From: Nitrososphaerota archaeon
Lineage (GTDB): Archaea; Thermoproteota; Nitrososphaeria; Nitrososphaerales; Gagatemarchaeaceae
Direction of reading: 5' to 3'
Assembly: GCA_027886905.1 (NCBI GenBank)
Contig: JAPCJO010000005.1
Span: 13,726 to 57,591, forward strand
DNA: 43,866 nucleotides
Part shown: piece after piece, positions 1-8,530 of the stretch
Position numbering within the stretch: the first letter of the stretch is position 1
Layout of the letters: every line of letters starts with the position of its first letter
Translations under genes and position numbers: made by a program
The notes under the pieces: model-generated
Databases searched by the model: none
What the model was told of the DNA's origin: nothing
The model's input: the letters and a program-made list of their open reading frames with translations, nothing else

Positions 1-2
1 TC

Positions 3-3000
3 ACGTGGCTCGTCCCCGAGGGCTCCCAGGCCACCGGCGGCCAGTCCAGGTGGCCATACATATCTGCGACCAGCCCCGGCGACATCTGGGTCTCGGTCAA
101 CGTGGACCCGGGCCAGGTGCAGCTCTGGAGCTACAACGGGACGTGGACCGAGAGGCAGGACGTCAAGGAGGCCGTGAGCTACCCTCCGGCGGGGATCGTC
201 ATCCCCCTCTCGAGCCCCCTCAAGAAGGCCTTCGTCTACACCGGGAACGACGCGACGACCTATTCCCAGATCTACATCACGACGACGAGCGACGGCGGCA
301 GGACCTGGAGCGCCCCCGTCTCGCCTCCCAGCGAGTACGCGATGGTCTACAGCTCGGCCGTGTCCGTCGGCGACACCCTGGAGTTCGCGGGCCTCACCCC
401 CGGAGGGGGAGTGAGCTACTGGAGCTACGCCGTCGGGGCGGCGGCGACCAGCGCCGAGACGGCCCTGCAGGCCCCCGACGGGCTCGGCTGGTCGGTCTCC
501 CTCTCCACGGACGGGTCCGCGAACCTCGTCGCGGTCTACGGGGCGGAGTCGGACGTCTACTACCAGACGAGCACGGACGCTGGAGCAGTCTGGTCGGGCG
601 CGAACCTCCTGACCAAGTGGGAGGGGGAGGTCCAGCCCGCGACGCTCACTTCCATGTACACGACGTACGGCGAGACTGCCGGGGCGGCCTGGACGGCGGG
701 GTTCGGGGCGCCGTACTATGTGAGGTACGCCGCCTTTCCCATCGTGTACCAGGACGCCGCGACCTCCAAGAGCTCGTGGGCCAAGCCGGGCCTCTCCCCC
801 TACGAGGGATACTTCTCGGACCTCGACGAGTACGTCTCCCCCGGGAACGGGCTCCTCGGGATCACCCAGACCGACCTCGACCTTCCCGGGAGGGGGATGG
901 ACCTCAGCGTCGCGCGGGTCTTCAGCACGCCATACGCGTTCCGAGGTGTCTCTCCCTACGAGTTCGACAACTACACGATGACCAACCTGGGGTACGGCTG
1001 GTCGCTCGACTTTCCGTGGCTCGGGACCAACTACCTTCACCTCACGGACGGGGAGGCCTACCCCTACCAGTGGAACGGGGACACCTTCGCCTACCACCAG
1101 GCGGTCGACTTTACTCTTGTGAACGACAACGGCACGGGCTACAAGCTCACACTGCCGTCGGGGACGGTCTACCAGTTCGCCTCGGACAGGCAGCTGGCCT
1201 CGGTCACCGACCCGACGGGCAAGAACTCGATCGCGTTCAGCTACGGTCCGAACGGCTACCTCTCGGCAATCACCGACACCATTGGGAGGGTCGTCACATT
1301 CGCCTACAACTCGAACGGCCAACTCGCCTCCATGACATCCGGGGGTAGAACTTGGACCTACGCCTACTCGGGGGACGACCTGGTCTCGGCGACCGACCCC
1401 GCGGGCAGGGTCACCTCGTACCAGTACTCCACGGGGATCAGCCCCTGGCTCGTCAGCGCGGTCCTCTATCCGACGGGCGGCAGGTCCACCTACTCCTACG
1501 GGAGCGCGTCGGTCACCTCCTCGGTGAGCACCTACTACGTCACCTCGAGGGACGTCTACTCCTCCGCGACCGCCCTGAGCCAGAGCTCCAGCATCGCCTA
1601 CGACATCGTCAACGGGGCTGTGGTCTGGTCCAACGCGACGGTCTCCGACGGGACGAGCGTCCAGGCCGTCGAGGACAACGGCTTCCAGCCCGCCGAGAAC
1701 CGGTCCATGGTCTACGACAAGTCAGCCTCGGGGTCGCTGATGAGGGTCACAGAGCAAGACTACGACACATTGGGGCGGGTCACTCAGACCAAGCTCTACG
1801 GCCCGACGGACACATTGATCTCGACGACCTCGACCCTTTACGACAACTGGGGCAACGTGGTCGAGACAACGGACGCCCTCGGCCACAGGGTCTACTACTC
1901 GTACGCCAACACGGACTCGCAGGACGTGTTCCAGGCGTCGGGCTTCTCCGACAGCTTCTACGCCACCAACGCGGTCATCGGGACGGACATCCACGACACG
2001 CTCGTCGGGGAGGCCCAGCTCCAGAACGGTTACGGAACGGCTCCCCAGGAGACCTACTTCGACTACGACTCGGCTGGGAACCTCCTCCAGAGCAAGACGC
2101 TCCACGACGGCGGCTGGCTCAACACGAGCTCGACCTACGACCCCTACGGGAACGAGCTTACCTCGACCGACGCGCTGGGGAGGACGACCTACTATCACTA
2201 TGGGTCAGCCTACTCCTCGGCGTACCTCACCTCGCAGTCCGCCATGGTCGGCGGCCAGAACGTCACCACGAGCTACACCTACAGTCTCCCGACGGGCAAC
2301 CAGCTCTCTATCATCGACCCCGACGGCCACACTACGAGCTACCAGTACGACGTCCTCGGGCGCGAGACGCTGGTGACGTACCCGGCAGTCTCGGGGATCT
2401 CTGCGACCGACCGGTACGGCTACGACGACGCGAACAACGTGGTGACGACCACGAACCCGGACGGCGCCGTGACCCGGCAGTTCTACGACGGGCTGGGCAG
2501 GCTCGTCGAGACGGCGAGGTTCAACGGGCCCGCCCTCTACTCTGCGGTGTACTACACGAACAACTGGGACAACCAGGTGGCTACCGAGACGACGGCGACC
2601 GGCGGCGTCTACTCCTACTCCTACGACTCGCTGGGGAGGCTCGCAAAGACCGTCAATCCCGACGGGAGCTCCACGACGAGCTCCTACGACGACGTCAACA
2701 ACATCGTCACAGCGACCGACGAGAACGGCCAGCAGACGCAGGACGTCTACGACCTCGACGGCAGGCTGACGTCGGTGAGGGAGTACTACGACCCCACCTC
2801 GTACTACGTCACGAGCTACACCTACGACCAGTCGGGGAACCTCCTTTTCCAGACCGACCCGAATGGCCAGGTCACCTCCTACAAGTACGACGACCTAAAC
2901 CGCGTCACGACCACGACCTACCCCGACGGCACCTCCGAAAGCCTGTCGTACGACGCCGCGGGCAACCTCGCGAACAGGACCGAGCCCGACGGGGCGACTA

Positions 3001-5039
3001 TCGCGTACGCCTACGACTCGCTCGACCGGCTCGCCACGGTCACCTACCCCGACTCGTCGACGGTCGCGTACACCTACGACGCGGACGGGAACACGCTCTC
3101 GCAGGTCGGCTCGGGCTCGGCGGCCTACTACGCGTACGACGCGATGGGGAGGGTGACCAAGCAGACGGACGTCGTCGCTGGGACGGCCTACAAGGTGCTC
3201 TACGCCTACGACGAGGCGTCGAACATCCTCTCCGTCAAGTACCCGGACGGGAGCACGTCGGCCTTCACCTACGACGCACTCGGCAGGGTCACGAGCATAG
3301 ACGGAGGCGCGGAGAGGTTCACCTACACGCTGGACGACAAGATCAGCACCATAACCTACGCGAACGGAGCCGTCACGGCCTACAGCTACGACTCGATGGA
3401 CAGGCCCACGGGCATCGCGGCGACGACGCAGGCGGGGGCGAAGGTCCTCGACCTCAACTACACCTACGACCCCGCGGGGAACGTGCTCTCCGTCGACAGC
3501 GAGAGCTACACCTACGACGCGCTCAATAGGGTCGCCTCGGCGAAGGGGCCCTGGGGGCTGATGACCTACGCCTACGACGGGGCGGGGAACCTCGTCAGCC
3601 TCACGACGAACAGCGCCACCACCGCGTACGGCTACGCGAGCTACAACAGGCTCACCTCGGTAGGGAGCGCGAGCCTCAGCTACGACGCCAACGGGGACCT
3701 CGTCAAGCTGGTCAACGGCACGACCACGTGGGCCTACTCCTACGACTATGAGGACCGGCTGACCGGGGTGGCCAGGAACGGCTCCACCGTCGAGACGAAC
3801 GTCTACGACGGCGACGGGAAGCGCGTGGAATCCGTCCAGGGATCGTCGGCCGCCGTGTACGTCTACGAGGGCTCCGACCTGATCTTCCAGAAAGACCTCA
3901 ACAACGGGACGGCCGACCGCTTCTACTACGCGGACGGGCTGATGCTCGAGGAGGCCACCGGGACAGGCGCGCGCTACTACCACCTCGACGACGCGCTGGG
4001 CAGCACGAGGGTCGTCCTGCGGGGGACCTCGAACACCGTCTTCAGCTCCGACTACAGGCCGTTCGGGCAGAGCTACGGGCAGAAGGGCAGCTCGCAGTTC
4101 CAGTACGGCGGGAAGCAGCTCGACCTCTCGACCGGGCTCTACTATTTCGGGGCGAGGTTCTACGACCCGGCCATCCAGAGGTTCGTCACGGAGGACTCGG
4201 ACGCGGGCTCGCCCACCGACCCGCAGAGCCTGGACAGGTACGTCTACGCGAGGGACAACCCGCTGGCCATCACCGACCCGACGGGGCACAGCTGGTTCGG
4301 CTCGATCGCCAGCGCGCTCTCCAACGCGGCGGGGAAGGTCGAGGCGGGGGCCTCGGGGCTGGCTTCGGCGGCCTTGGACACGTGGGAGAGCCTGCCCGCG
4401 CCGGTCCAGACCGTGGCGGAGGTGGGGGCGGCGACAGCGGCCATCGTGCTCACCGGTGGAGCCGCTGCTCCCGCGATCCTTGCTGGGGCCGCCGCGCTGG
4501 GGGGTATGAACGCGGCGTTCGCGGTGGGGCAGGAGGTGGCGTCTGGACAATCCGTTGACGCAAGCGCCGCGCTCAGCAGCTTCGGGGCAGGGTTTGCACT
4601 TGGGCCTGTGGCGTTGGTTGCTGACGACGAGGGGTATTCATCTTCACAAACCCAAACACGGGCCATTGGAGGGGAGGGCGAGTTGAAAGTCCAAGCAGCT
4701 CTTGCGCAAATGGGAATCCAAACTGATCGAGGCTTCTTCATGGACCCAAACACTGGCGCGCTGACCAAGACCCCGGGCGACCAACAATTTTTTGTTCAAC
4801 TGGACCTCTACGCCCCAACGACGAACGAAGCGTTCGACTCAAAGGTGGGCTACCGCGCCGCAGCTCAATATACAGGCCAGATGGACAGGCAGGCAGCTCT
4901 AGTCCAGAATGGGTTCCTGAACCGCTTCACATGGGTGAGTGTGCCGAATTCCGGCGGAGGAGTAGGATTTTCTGGCCCGCTCAAGACTGGCCTTGAAGTG
5001 CGGGGCATGTACTGGACATATTTCGAGGAACCTTATTGA
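3..5039 (+). CDS. RHS/YD-repeat surface protein with C-terminal nuclease-like toxin tip (5' end outside window)
   Basis: The frame is open from the first complete codon at base 3 with no convincing start, so the gene begins left of the window; 1678 residues are visible. The N-terminal part has Asp-box motifs of sialidase-like propellers (SDGGRTW near residue 96, STDAGAVW near 190). The RHS entry motif TQTDLDLPGRGMDL lies near residue 288. Dozens of YD repeats follow (about residues 405-1320), then the RHS core end: DALGSTR, YYFGARFYDP and DNPLAITDPTG (about 1329-1429). An Ala/Gly-rich hydrophobic stretch (about 1433-1540) precedes the variable tip. The tip has GEGE (E1558/E1560), LDLY (D1601), FDSK (D1612, K1614) and a QMDRQAAL helix, the layout of a PD-(D/E)XK nuclease. 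RHS shells of this type encapsulate and deliver toxins; nuclease activity here is inference. GC falls sharply in the tip. Likely secreted or surface-located. Confidence 0.9.
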   Translation, partial: TWLVPEGSQATGGQSRWPYISATSPGDIWVSVNVDPGQVQLWSYNGTWTERQDVKEAVSYPPAGIVIPLSSPLKKAFVYTGNDATTYSQIYITTTSDGGRTWSAPVSPPSEYAMVYSSAVSVGDTLEFAGLTPGGGVSYWSYAVGAAATSAETALQAPDGLGWSVSLSTDGSANLVAVYGAESDVYYQTSTDAGAVWSGANLLTKWEGEVQPATLTSMYTTYGETAGAAWTAGFGAPYYVRYAAFPIVYQDAATSKSSWAKPGLSPYEGYFSDLDEYVSPGNGLLGITQTDLDLPGRGMDLSVARVFSTPYAFRGVSPYEFDNYTMTNLGYGWSLDFPWLGTNYLHLTDGEAYPYQWNGDTFAYHQAVDFTLVNDNGTGYKLTLPSGTVYQFASDRQLASVTDPTGKNSIAFSYGPNGYLSAITDTIGRVVTFAYNSNGQLASMTSGGRTWTYAYSGDDLVSATDPAGRVTSYQYSTGISPWLVSAVLYPTGGRSTYSYGSASVTSSVSTYYVTSRDVYSSATALSQSSSIAYDIVNGAVVWSNATVSDGTSVQAVEDNGFQPAENRSMVYDKSASGSLMRVTEQDYDTLGRVTQTKLYGPTDTLISTTSTLYDNWGNVVETTDALGHRVYYSYANTDSQDVFQASGFSDSFYATNAVIGTDIHDTLVGEAQLQNGYGTAPQETYFDYDSAGNLLQSKTLHDGGWLNTSSTYDPYGNELTSTDALGRTTYYHYGSAYSSAYLTSQSAMVGGQNVTTSYTYSLPTGNQLSIIDPDGHTTSYQYDVLGRETLVTYPAVSGISATDRYGYDDANNVVTTTNPDGAVTRQFYDGLGRLVETARFNGPALYSAVYYTNNWDNQVATETTATGGVYSYSYDSLGRLAKTVNPDGSSTTSSYDDVNNIVTATDENGQQTQDVYDLDGRLTSVREYYDPTSYYVTSYTYDQSGNLLFQTDPNGQVTSYKYDDLNRVTTTTYPDGTSESLSYDAAGNLANRTEPDGATIAYAYDSLDRLATVTYPDSSTVAYTYDADGNTLSQVGSGSAAYYAYDAMGRVTKQTDVVAGTAYKVLYAYDEASNILSVKYPDGSTSAFTYDALGRVTSIDGGAERFTYTLDDKISTITYANGAVTAYSYDSMDRPTGIAATTQAGAKVLDLNYTYDPAGNVLSVDSESYTYDALNRVASAKGPWGLMTYAYDGAGNLVSLTTNSATTAYGYASYNRLTSVGSASLSYDANGDLVKLVNGTTTWAYSYDYEDRLTGVARNGSTVETNVYDGDGKRVESVQGSSAAVYVYEGSDLIFQKDLNNGTADRFYYADGLMLEEATGTGARYYHLDDALGSTRVVLRGTSNTVFSSDYRPFGQSYGQKGSSQFQYGGKQLDLSTGLYYFGARFYDPAIQRFVTEDSDAGSPTDPQSLDRYVYARDNPLAITDPTGHSWFGSIASALSNAAGKVEAGASGLASAALDTWESLPAPVQTVAEVGAATAAIVLTGGAAAPAILAGAAALGGMNAAFAVGQEVASGQSVDASAALSSFGAGFALGPVALVADDEGYSSSQTQTRAIGGEGELKVQAALAQMGIQTDRGFFMDPNTGALTKTPGDQQFFVQLDLYAPTTNEAFDSKVGYRAAAQYTGQMDRQAALVQNGFLNRFTWVSVPNSGGGVGFSGPLKTGLEVRGMYWTYFEEPY

Positions 5040-5134
5040 TGAATCGGAGGTCAAGGACTAGAATCATGCTGACCAAAGGCCAAGTTGTCACCCGCAGGAA
5101 GAACCAAAGTCAGCGGAACCCCCGGAACACATAA
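5039..5134 (+). CDS. possible tiny basic ORF between toxin and immunity genes
   Basis: An ATG overlapping the RHS stop (TGATGA) opens a 31-residue, very basic frame ending in TAA. A second short frame, ATG at 5137 to TGA at 5206-5208, follows and overlaps the next gene's start. Neither resembles a known family. They could be debris of displaced toxin/immunity cassettes, leader peptides or chance frames. The only transcription signal nearby is a weak ACATAAGG box at 5128-5135. Confidence 0.15.
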   Translation: MNRRSRTRIMLTKGQVVTRRKNQSQRNPRNT

Positions 5135-5197
5135 GGATGACCATTGCCCAAGAAGGCAAAGCAATAGGAATGATTGGCAGTGAAGGTCGAACGATAG

Positions 5198-5818
5198 ATG
5201 ACCTATGACATCATCTGCTACAAGCCCATCACGGCCAACGCCACCGTGGACGAAGCGCGGAGGGTAATTTACGCGGGCGACGAATTCCCGCTTCTTGAGA
5301 GGTCGTCTAATCCTGAGGAGAAGTGGAGAATTGCGGCTGCGCTTCTGAGATTCGATCCAAGGCTGCGACCAGCGGGCTTCGACCCGGCGAAGCTTGTAGA
5401 AATGGAATTAGATGGCGTGGAGAAGGCGAAGCACAGCCACATCGAGTTGAACAATTTTAGCCCGCGTATGTCGATTCAGTTAGATATTCATGACAACGGC
5501 GTCAGCGTCATCGTTCCCTACTGGTTCGAAGAGGACGATATTGGCCGAGTGATTTCTCTCCTATCTGCCTACCTGCGCGTTATTGGTGAGACTGCCGGAT
5601 ACTTTGTTTACGACCCGCAGGTCGAGGTAGCTTTCGACCCCGTGAAGACCGACTTTAGAAAGCTTCACGCATACGCCGCACGCGGGAGCTACAAGGACAC
5701 GATGAGACGCCTACCAGACATCATAGCAAACCTGGAAAATAATGGAAAGAATCAGCAATCGAAAGATTCCAAAGGGCTCTCCTCAAGCAAGAATCCCAAG
5801 AGTCCTCGGAAGAACTGA
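5198..5818 (+). CDS. candidate immunity protein for the RHS toxin tip
   Basis: This soluble 206-residue protein starts MTYDIICYKP and has no signal peptide or membrane segment. A beta/alpha-looking body is followed by a Lys/Ser/Asn-rich tail from about residue 180. It lies 158 bases after the toxin gene on the same strand, where immunity genes of polymorphic toxins normally sit. It shares the tip's AT-richer composition (27 G/C of 60 at 5401-5460, against 41 of 60 at 3001-3060 in the RHS core). ATG at 5198 is preceded by GAAGGT about ten bases upstream, a fair ribosome site. The MTYD-type opening is reminiscent of small proteins found beside contact-dependent toxins, but I cannot name a family. 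The immunity role is inferred from position and composition. Confidence 0.6.
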   Translation: MTYDIICYKPITANATVDEARRVIYAGDEFPLLERSSNPEEKWRIAAALLRFDPRLRPAGFDPAKLVEMELDGVEKAKHSHIELNNFSPRMSIQLDIHDNGVSVIVPYWFEEDDIGRVISLLSAYLRVIGETAGYFVYDPQVEVAFDPVKTDFRKLHAYAARGSYKDTMRRLPDIIANLENNGKNQQSKDSKGLSSSKNPKSPRKN

Positions 5819-5859
5819 GGCGAGATATTGATTGGTCGACTCCGCCGAAAGATGCCGTC

Positions 5860-5982
5860 CTAGAATGGGGGCGAGGGCCTATTGAGAAGAGCGTAGGAGG
5901 CCGCTTTGGCTCGAAGGTTCGCCTTTTCCTCTTCGTTGAGCGGCTCGCGAGGGTTTCGCTTGCCGTCGAGCTGCTGACTCAT
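5860..5982 (-). CDS. possible small hydrophilic ORF with its own TATA-like box
   Basis: Bases 5819-6124 carry no gene of normal size. On the minus strand, ATG at 5982 opens a 40-residue frame beginning MSQQLDGKRNPREPLNEEEK and ending SPPF. It is charged and helix-prone. CTTAAAG (minus-strand reading of 6009-6015) lies about 29 bases upstream, the spacing used by leaderless genes in this window. There is no homology I recognise. It may be a real small protein or a remnant of a longer gene. Confidence 0.3.
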   Translation of the reverse strand: MSQQLDGKRNPREPLNEEEKANLRAKAASYALLNRPSPPF

Positions 5983-6093
5983 GGTGGAAACAGGCGTCCT
6001 AGCTCGCTTTAAGGATTGTCATAGGCTTCATACATTTCCTCCTAGTTCCACATGTTTGCCGAAGAAGACGTACTCTTCGTATTTCTCCACAAA

Positions 6094-6103
6094 TTTTATA
6101 ATT
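6094..6103 (+). promoter_or_regulatory. TATA box of the AbrB-PhoU gene
   Basis: TTTTATAATT is centred about 27 bases before GTG 6125. This fixes a leaderless start at that GTG rather than at the upstream ATG at 5981. Confidence 0.7.
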
Positions 6104-6124
6104 GGCCGACAGAACAGCAGTAAT

Positions 6125-7120
6125 GTGCAAGTCCGCAAGATTCAGGCCACCGCAGGGGGCACCTTCATGGTGACCGTGCCCAAGGAGTGGGTCGAGCAGC
6201 TCCAGCTCAAGAAGGGGGACCTCGTCTCGACCGAGCTGGACGAGGGGAGCCTGGTGATAACTCCGACCGCACCGAAGCACGCGGGGCACTCGAGGACCAT
6301 CGACATCGACCAGCTCAAGGACCAGAGGTTCCTCGACCTGAGCATCACCGCCTCCTACATCCAGGGCAACGACGTGACGAGGATCTTCTCGTCCAGCGAC
6401 AAGATGCAGCCCCACCACAAGCAGATGATACGCCAGACCCTCGAGGGGATAATGGGGGTGGAGGTCTCCGAGGACTACGCCGACCACGTCGACCTCATCA
6501 ACCTCATCGACCCCGCGAAGTTCAGCCTCCTCGACACCGTCGAACGCTTCTCCGCCACCTCCGCCGCCGTCCTGAGCGACGCGGTCACGGCCCTAGACCG
6601 GGGCGACTCGACCCTCGCCCAGGACGCATACTCGAGGGGCTCCGAGAGCACAAAGGTCTACAGGCTGATGATGCGCCTGGCCTTCCAGGCCGCGAAGAGC
6701 AGGAAGCTCAGGGAGGAGATGAAGCTCTCGGACATCTCGCAGGTGATCGTGATGGCCATCGCGACGAGGGAGCTCGGGAGGATAGCCTACTACGCGATGT
6801 GGGTGGGGCAGCACGTCGCTGCGCTCACGCAGAGGCCCGACCGGAACTTCGTCTCGATAGTCCAGAGGATGTCGAAGACCACCGCGGACATGCAGGCGCT
6901 CGCGCTCAAGGCCCTCCTCTCGAAGGACATCGTCTCGGCGAACTCCGTCTTCCAGAAGATGCCCCAGGTGAGGCAGCTCTACGAGAGCGGGTACAAGCTC
7001 CCCACCGCGTACGAGGAGAAGAACGCCTACCGCCTCTCGCTGATACTCAGGGACATCCGGGGGATAGCGGGCTACGCGGTCGCGCTGGCCGACGACGCCG
7101 TCCTGGGGATCTTCGCGTAG
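6125..7120 (+). CDS. AbrB-PhoU type regulator (phosphate-uptake-regulator-like)
   Basis: The protein has 331 residues from GTG 6125. Residues 1-45 form a SpoVT/AbrB DNA-binding domain (MQVRKIQATAGGTFMVTVPK, then LKKGDLV). The rest is a mostly helical PhoU-like domain pair without membrane segments. In archaea this fusion is usually annotated as a phosphate uptake regulator and is thought to bind DNA and sense phosphate-transport status. No pst genes are in the window, so its target is unknown. The frame is open further upstream (ATG 5981), but those residues are low-complexity and contain the TATA box, so the GTG is preferred. The next gene starts 15 bases after the stop and is probably co-transcribed. 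Confidence 0.85.
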   Translation: MQVRKIQATAGGTFMVTVPKEWVEQLQLKKGDLVSTELDEGSLVITPTAPKHAGHSRTIDIDQLKDQRFLDLSITASYIQGNDVTRIFSSSDKMQPHHKQMIRQTLEGIMGVEVSEDYADHVDLINLIDPAKFSLLDTVERFSATSAAVLSDAVTALDRGDSTLAQDAYSRGSESTKVYRLMMRLAFQAAKSRKLREEMKLSDISQVIVMAIATRELGRIAYYAMWVGQHVAALTQRPDRNFVSIVQRMSKTTADMQALALKALLSKDIVSANSVFQKMPQVRQLYESGYKLPTAYEEKNAYRLSLILRDIRGIAGYAVALADDAVLGIFA

Positions 7121-7135
7121 GCACGGGGTCTTGCG

Positions 7136-8527
7136 TTGCCAAAGCGAGCGACGAAGGGCGGCCGGGGGCTTCCGGAGGCCCTCGCGGGCATAAGCGGGGC
7201 GGACAACGTCTTCAGCGAGCCCTCGCGGCTCGAGGAGTACTCGGAGGACATGGCGGGCTTCCGCGCGACGCCCGCTGTCGTGGTGAGGCCGAGCTCGGAG
7301 GACGAGGTGAGGAGGATAGTCGCCCTCGCGGGCAAGAGGAGGGTCCCAATCGTCCCCAGGGGGGCGGGGAGCAGCCTGACCGGGGCCGCCGTCACCAAGG
7401 GGGCGATAATCCTGGACATGCGGAGGATGGACTCCGTGCTCAAGGTCGACACCGTGAACTGGTATGCGCGCGCCCAGGCTGGGATCACCCTCGAGGACCT
7501 CAACAAGCGCCTCGCGAAGGAGGGGTTCTTCTTCCCGCCCGACCCGGCCAGCAGCTCGCTCTGCACGGTCGGCGGGGCGGTGGCGGAGGGCTCCGGGGGC
7601 CTGCGCTGCGTGAAGTACGGCACCGTGAAAGACTGGGTGGTCGCCCTGCGGGTCGTCCTGCCCAACGGCAGGGTCTCCAACTTCGGGGAGCCGCTCGCGA
7701 AGAACCGGGCGGGCTTCGACCTCGTCCACCTGATGGTCGGGAGCGAGGGGACACTCGGGGTCGTCACGGAGGCCTGGCTGAAGATCATCCCCATACCGAA
7801 GGCGACCCCCAAGCGCCTCCTCATCACATACGGCGACTGGCGCTCGGCCAGCGACGCCATCTGCCAGCTGAGGGCGTCGAGGATAATGCCCCACATCTTC
7901 GAGTTCCTCGACAGGGAGACCATCCAGGCGGTCAACGCGCACCTCGACACGAAGCAGGACGAGGCCGAGGCCACGCTCATCGTCGACATCGAGGAGGACT
8001 CTCTCGCCGAGGCCCTGGAGACCTTCAAGCGCAACAAGCCCGGCAAGATCGTGGTGGCGAAGGACGCCGCGGAGGCCGAGGCCTTCTACCATATCCGGTC
8101 CATGGCGTACCTCGCCATACGGGGGCTTGGGAAGGCGGTCCAGGTCGAGGACATCGCCGTCCCCGTCGACAGGCTCGGCGAGTACATGGCGAAGGTCAAG
8201 GAGACCGCCTCCAGGCACGGCCTGAGGATCCTCGTCAACGGCCACGCGGGAGACGGGAACGTCCACCCGGTGATCCTCTACGACGAGCAAGACAGGGCGA
8301 GCCGCGCCGCCGCCCATCGGGCCTTCGAGGAGATCTGCCGCTACGGGATAAGCATCGGCGGCTCGGTCACCGGGGAGCACGGCATCGGGGTCCAGAAGGC
8401 GAAGCTCCTCAGGGAGCAGCTCGAGGCCCACGAGGGGAAGGAGGCGCTGAGGCTCATGAAGGAGATCAAGAAGCTCTTCGACCCCGACGGGATCATGAAC
8501 CCGGGCAAGTACGTGGAGGCGGCGTAG
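7136..8527 (+). CDS. FAD-linked oxidase, GlcD/D-lactate dehydrogenase family
   Basis: This 463-residue protein uses a TTG start at 7136, 15 bases after the regulator. The PCMH-type FAD-binding domain shows PIVPRGAGSSLTGAAV (about residues 67-82) and a CTVGGAVAEGSGGLRCVKYG segment (about 143-162). The C-terminal FAD-oxidase domain has VEDIAVP, NGHAGDGNVHP and GGSVTGEHGIG, and closes with FDPDGIMNPGK. These are hallmarks of flavoproteins oxidising 2-hydroxyacids such as glycolate, D-lactate or D-2-hydroxyglutarate. The exact substrate cannot be read from sequence. No Fe-S partner (GlcF) is adjacent, so it is probably a single-subunit enzyme. It is followed three bases later by the kinase gene, indicating one transcript. 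Confidence 0.88.
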   Translation: MPKRATKGGRGLPEALAGISGADNVFSEPSRLEEYSEDMAGFRATPAVVVRPSSEDEVRRIVALAGKRRVPIVPRGAGSSLTGAAVTKGAIILDMRRMDSVLKVDTVNWYARAQAGITLEDLNKRLAKEGFFFPPDPASSSLCTVGGAVAEGSGGLRCVKYGTVKDWVVALRVVLPNGRVSNFGEPLAKNRAGFDLVHLMVGSEGTLGVVTEAWLKIIPIPKATPKRLLITYGDWRSASDAICQLRASRIMPHIFEFLDRETIQAVNAHLDTKQDEAEATLIVDIEEDSLAEALETFKRNKPGKIVVAKDAAEAEAFYHIRSMAYLAIRGLGKAVQVEDIAVPVDRLGEYMAKVKETASRHGLRILVNGHAGDGNVHPVILYDEQDRASRAAAHRAFEEICRYGISIGGSVTGEHGIGVQKAKLLREQLEAHEGKEALRLMKEIKKLFDPDGIMNPGKYVEAA

Positions 8528-8530
8528 CCT

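Noticed and set aside
1220-3960. CRISPR-like or satellite repeats in the YD-repeat region
   Set aside because: The periodicity is of protein repeats with varied codons and no constant DNA repeat or spacer structure.
5-4550. Long open frames overlapping the RHS gene (e.g. 5-1348, 1352-3529 on plus, 2895-4550 on minus)
   Set aside because: They are by-products of high third-position GC and repeated YD codons; their translations are Arg/Gly/Leu-rich with no domain, while the RHS frame is continuous and recognisable.
5981-6124. N-terminal extension of the AbrB-PhoU protein from ATG 5981
   Set aside because: The extension contains the TATA box and has no domain character; the AbrB domain begins at GTG 6125.
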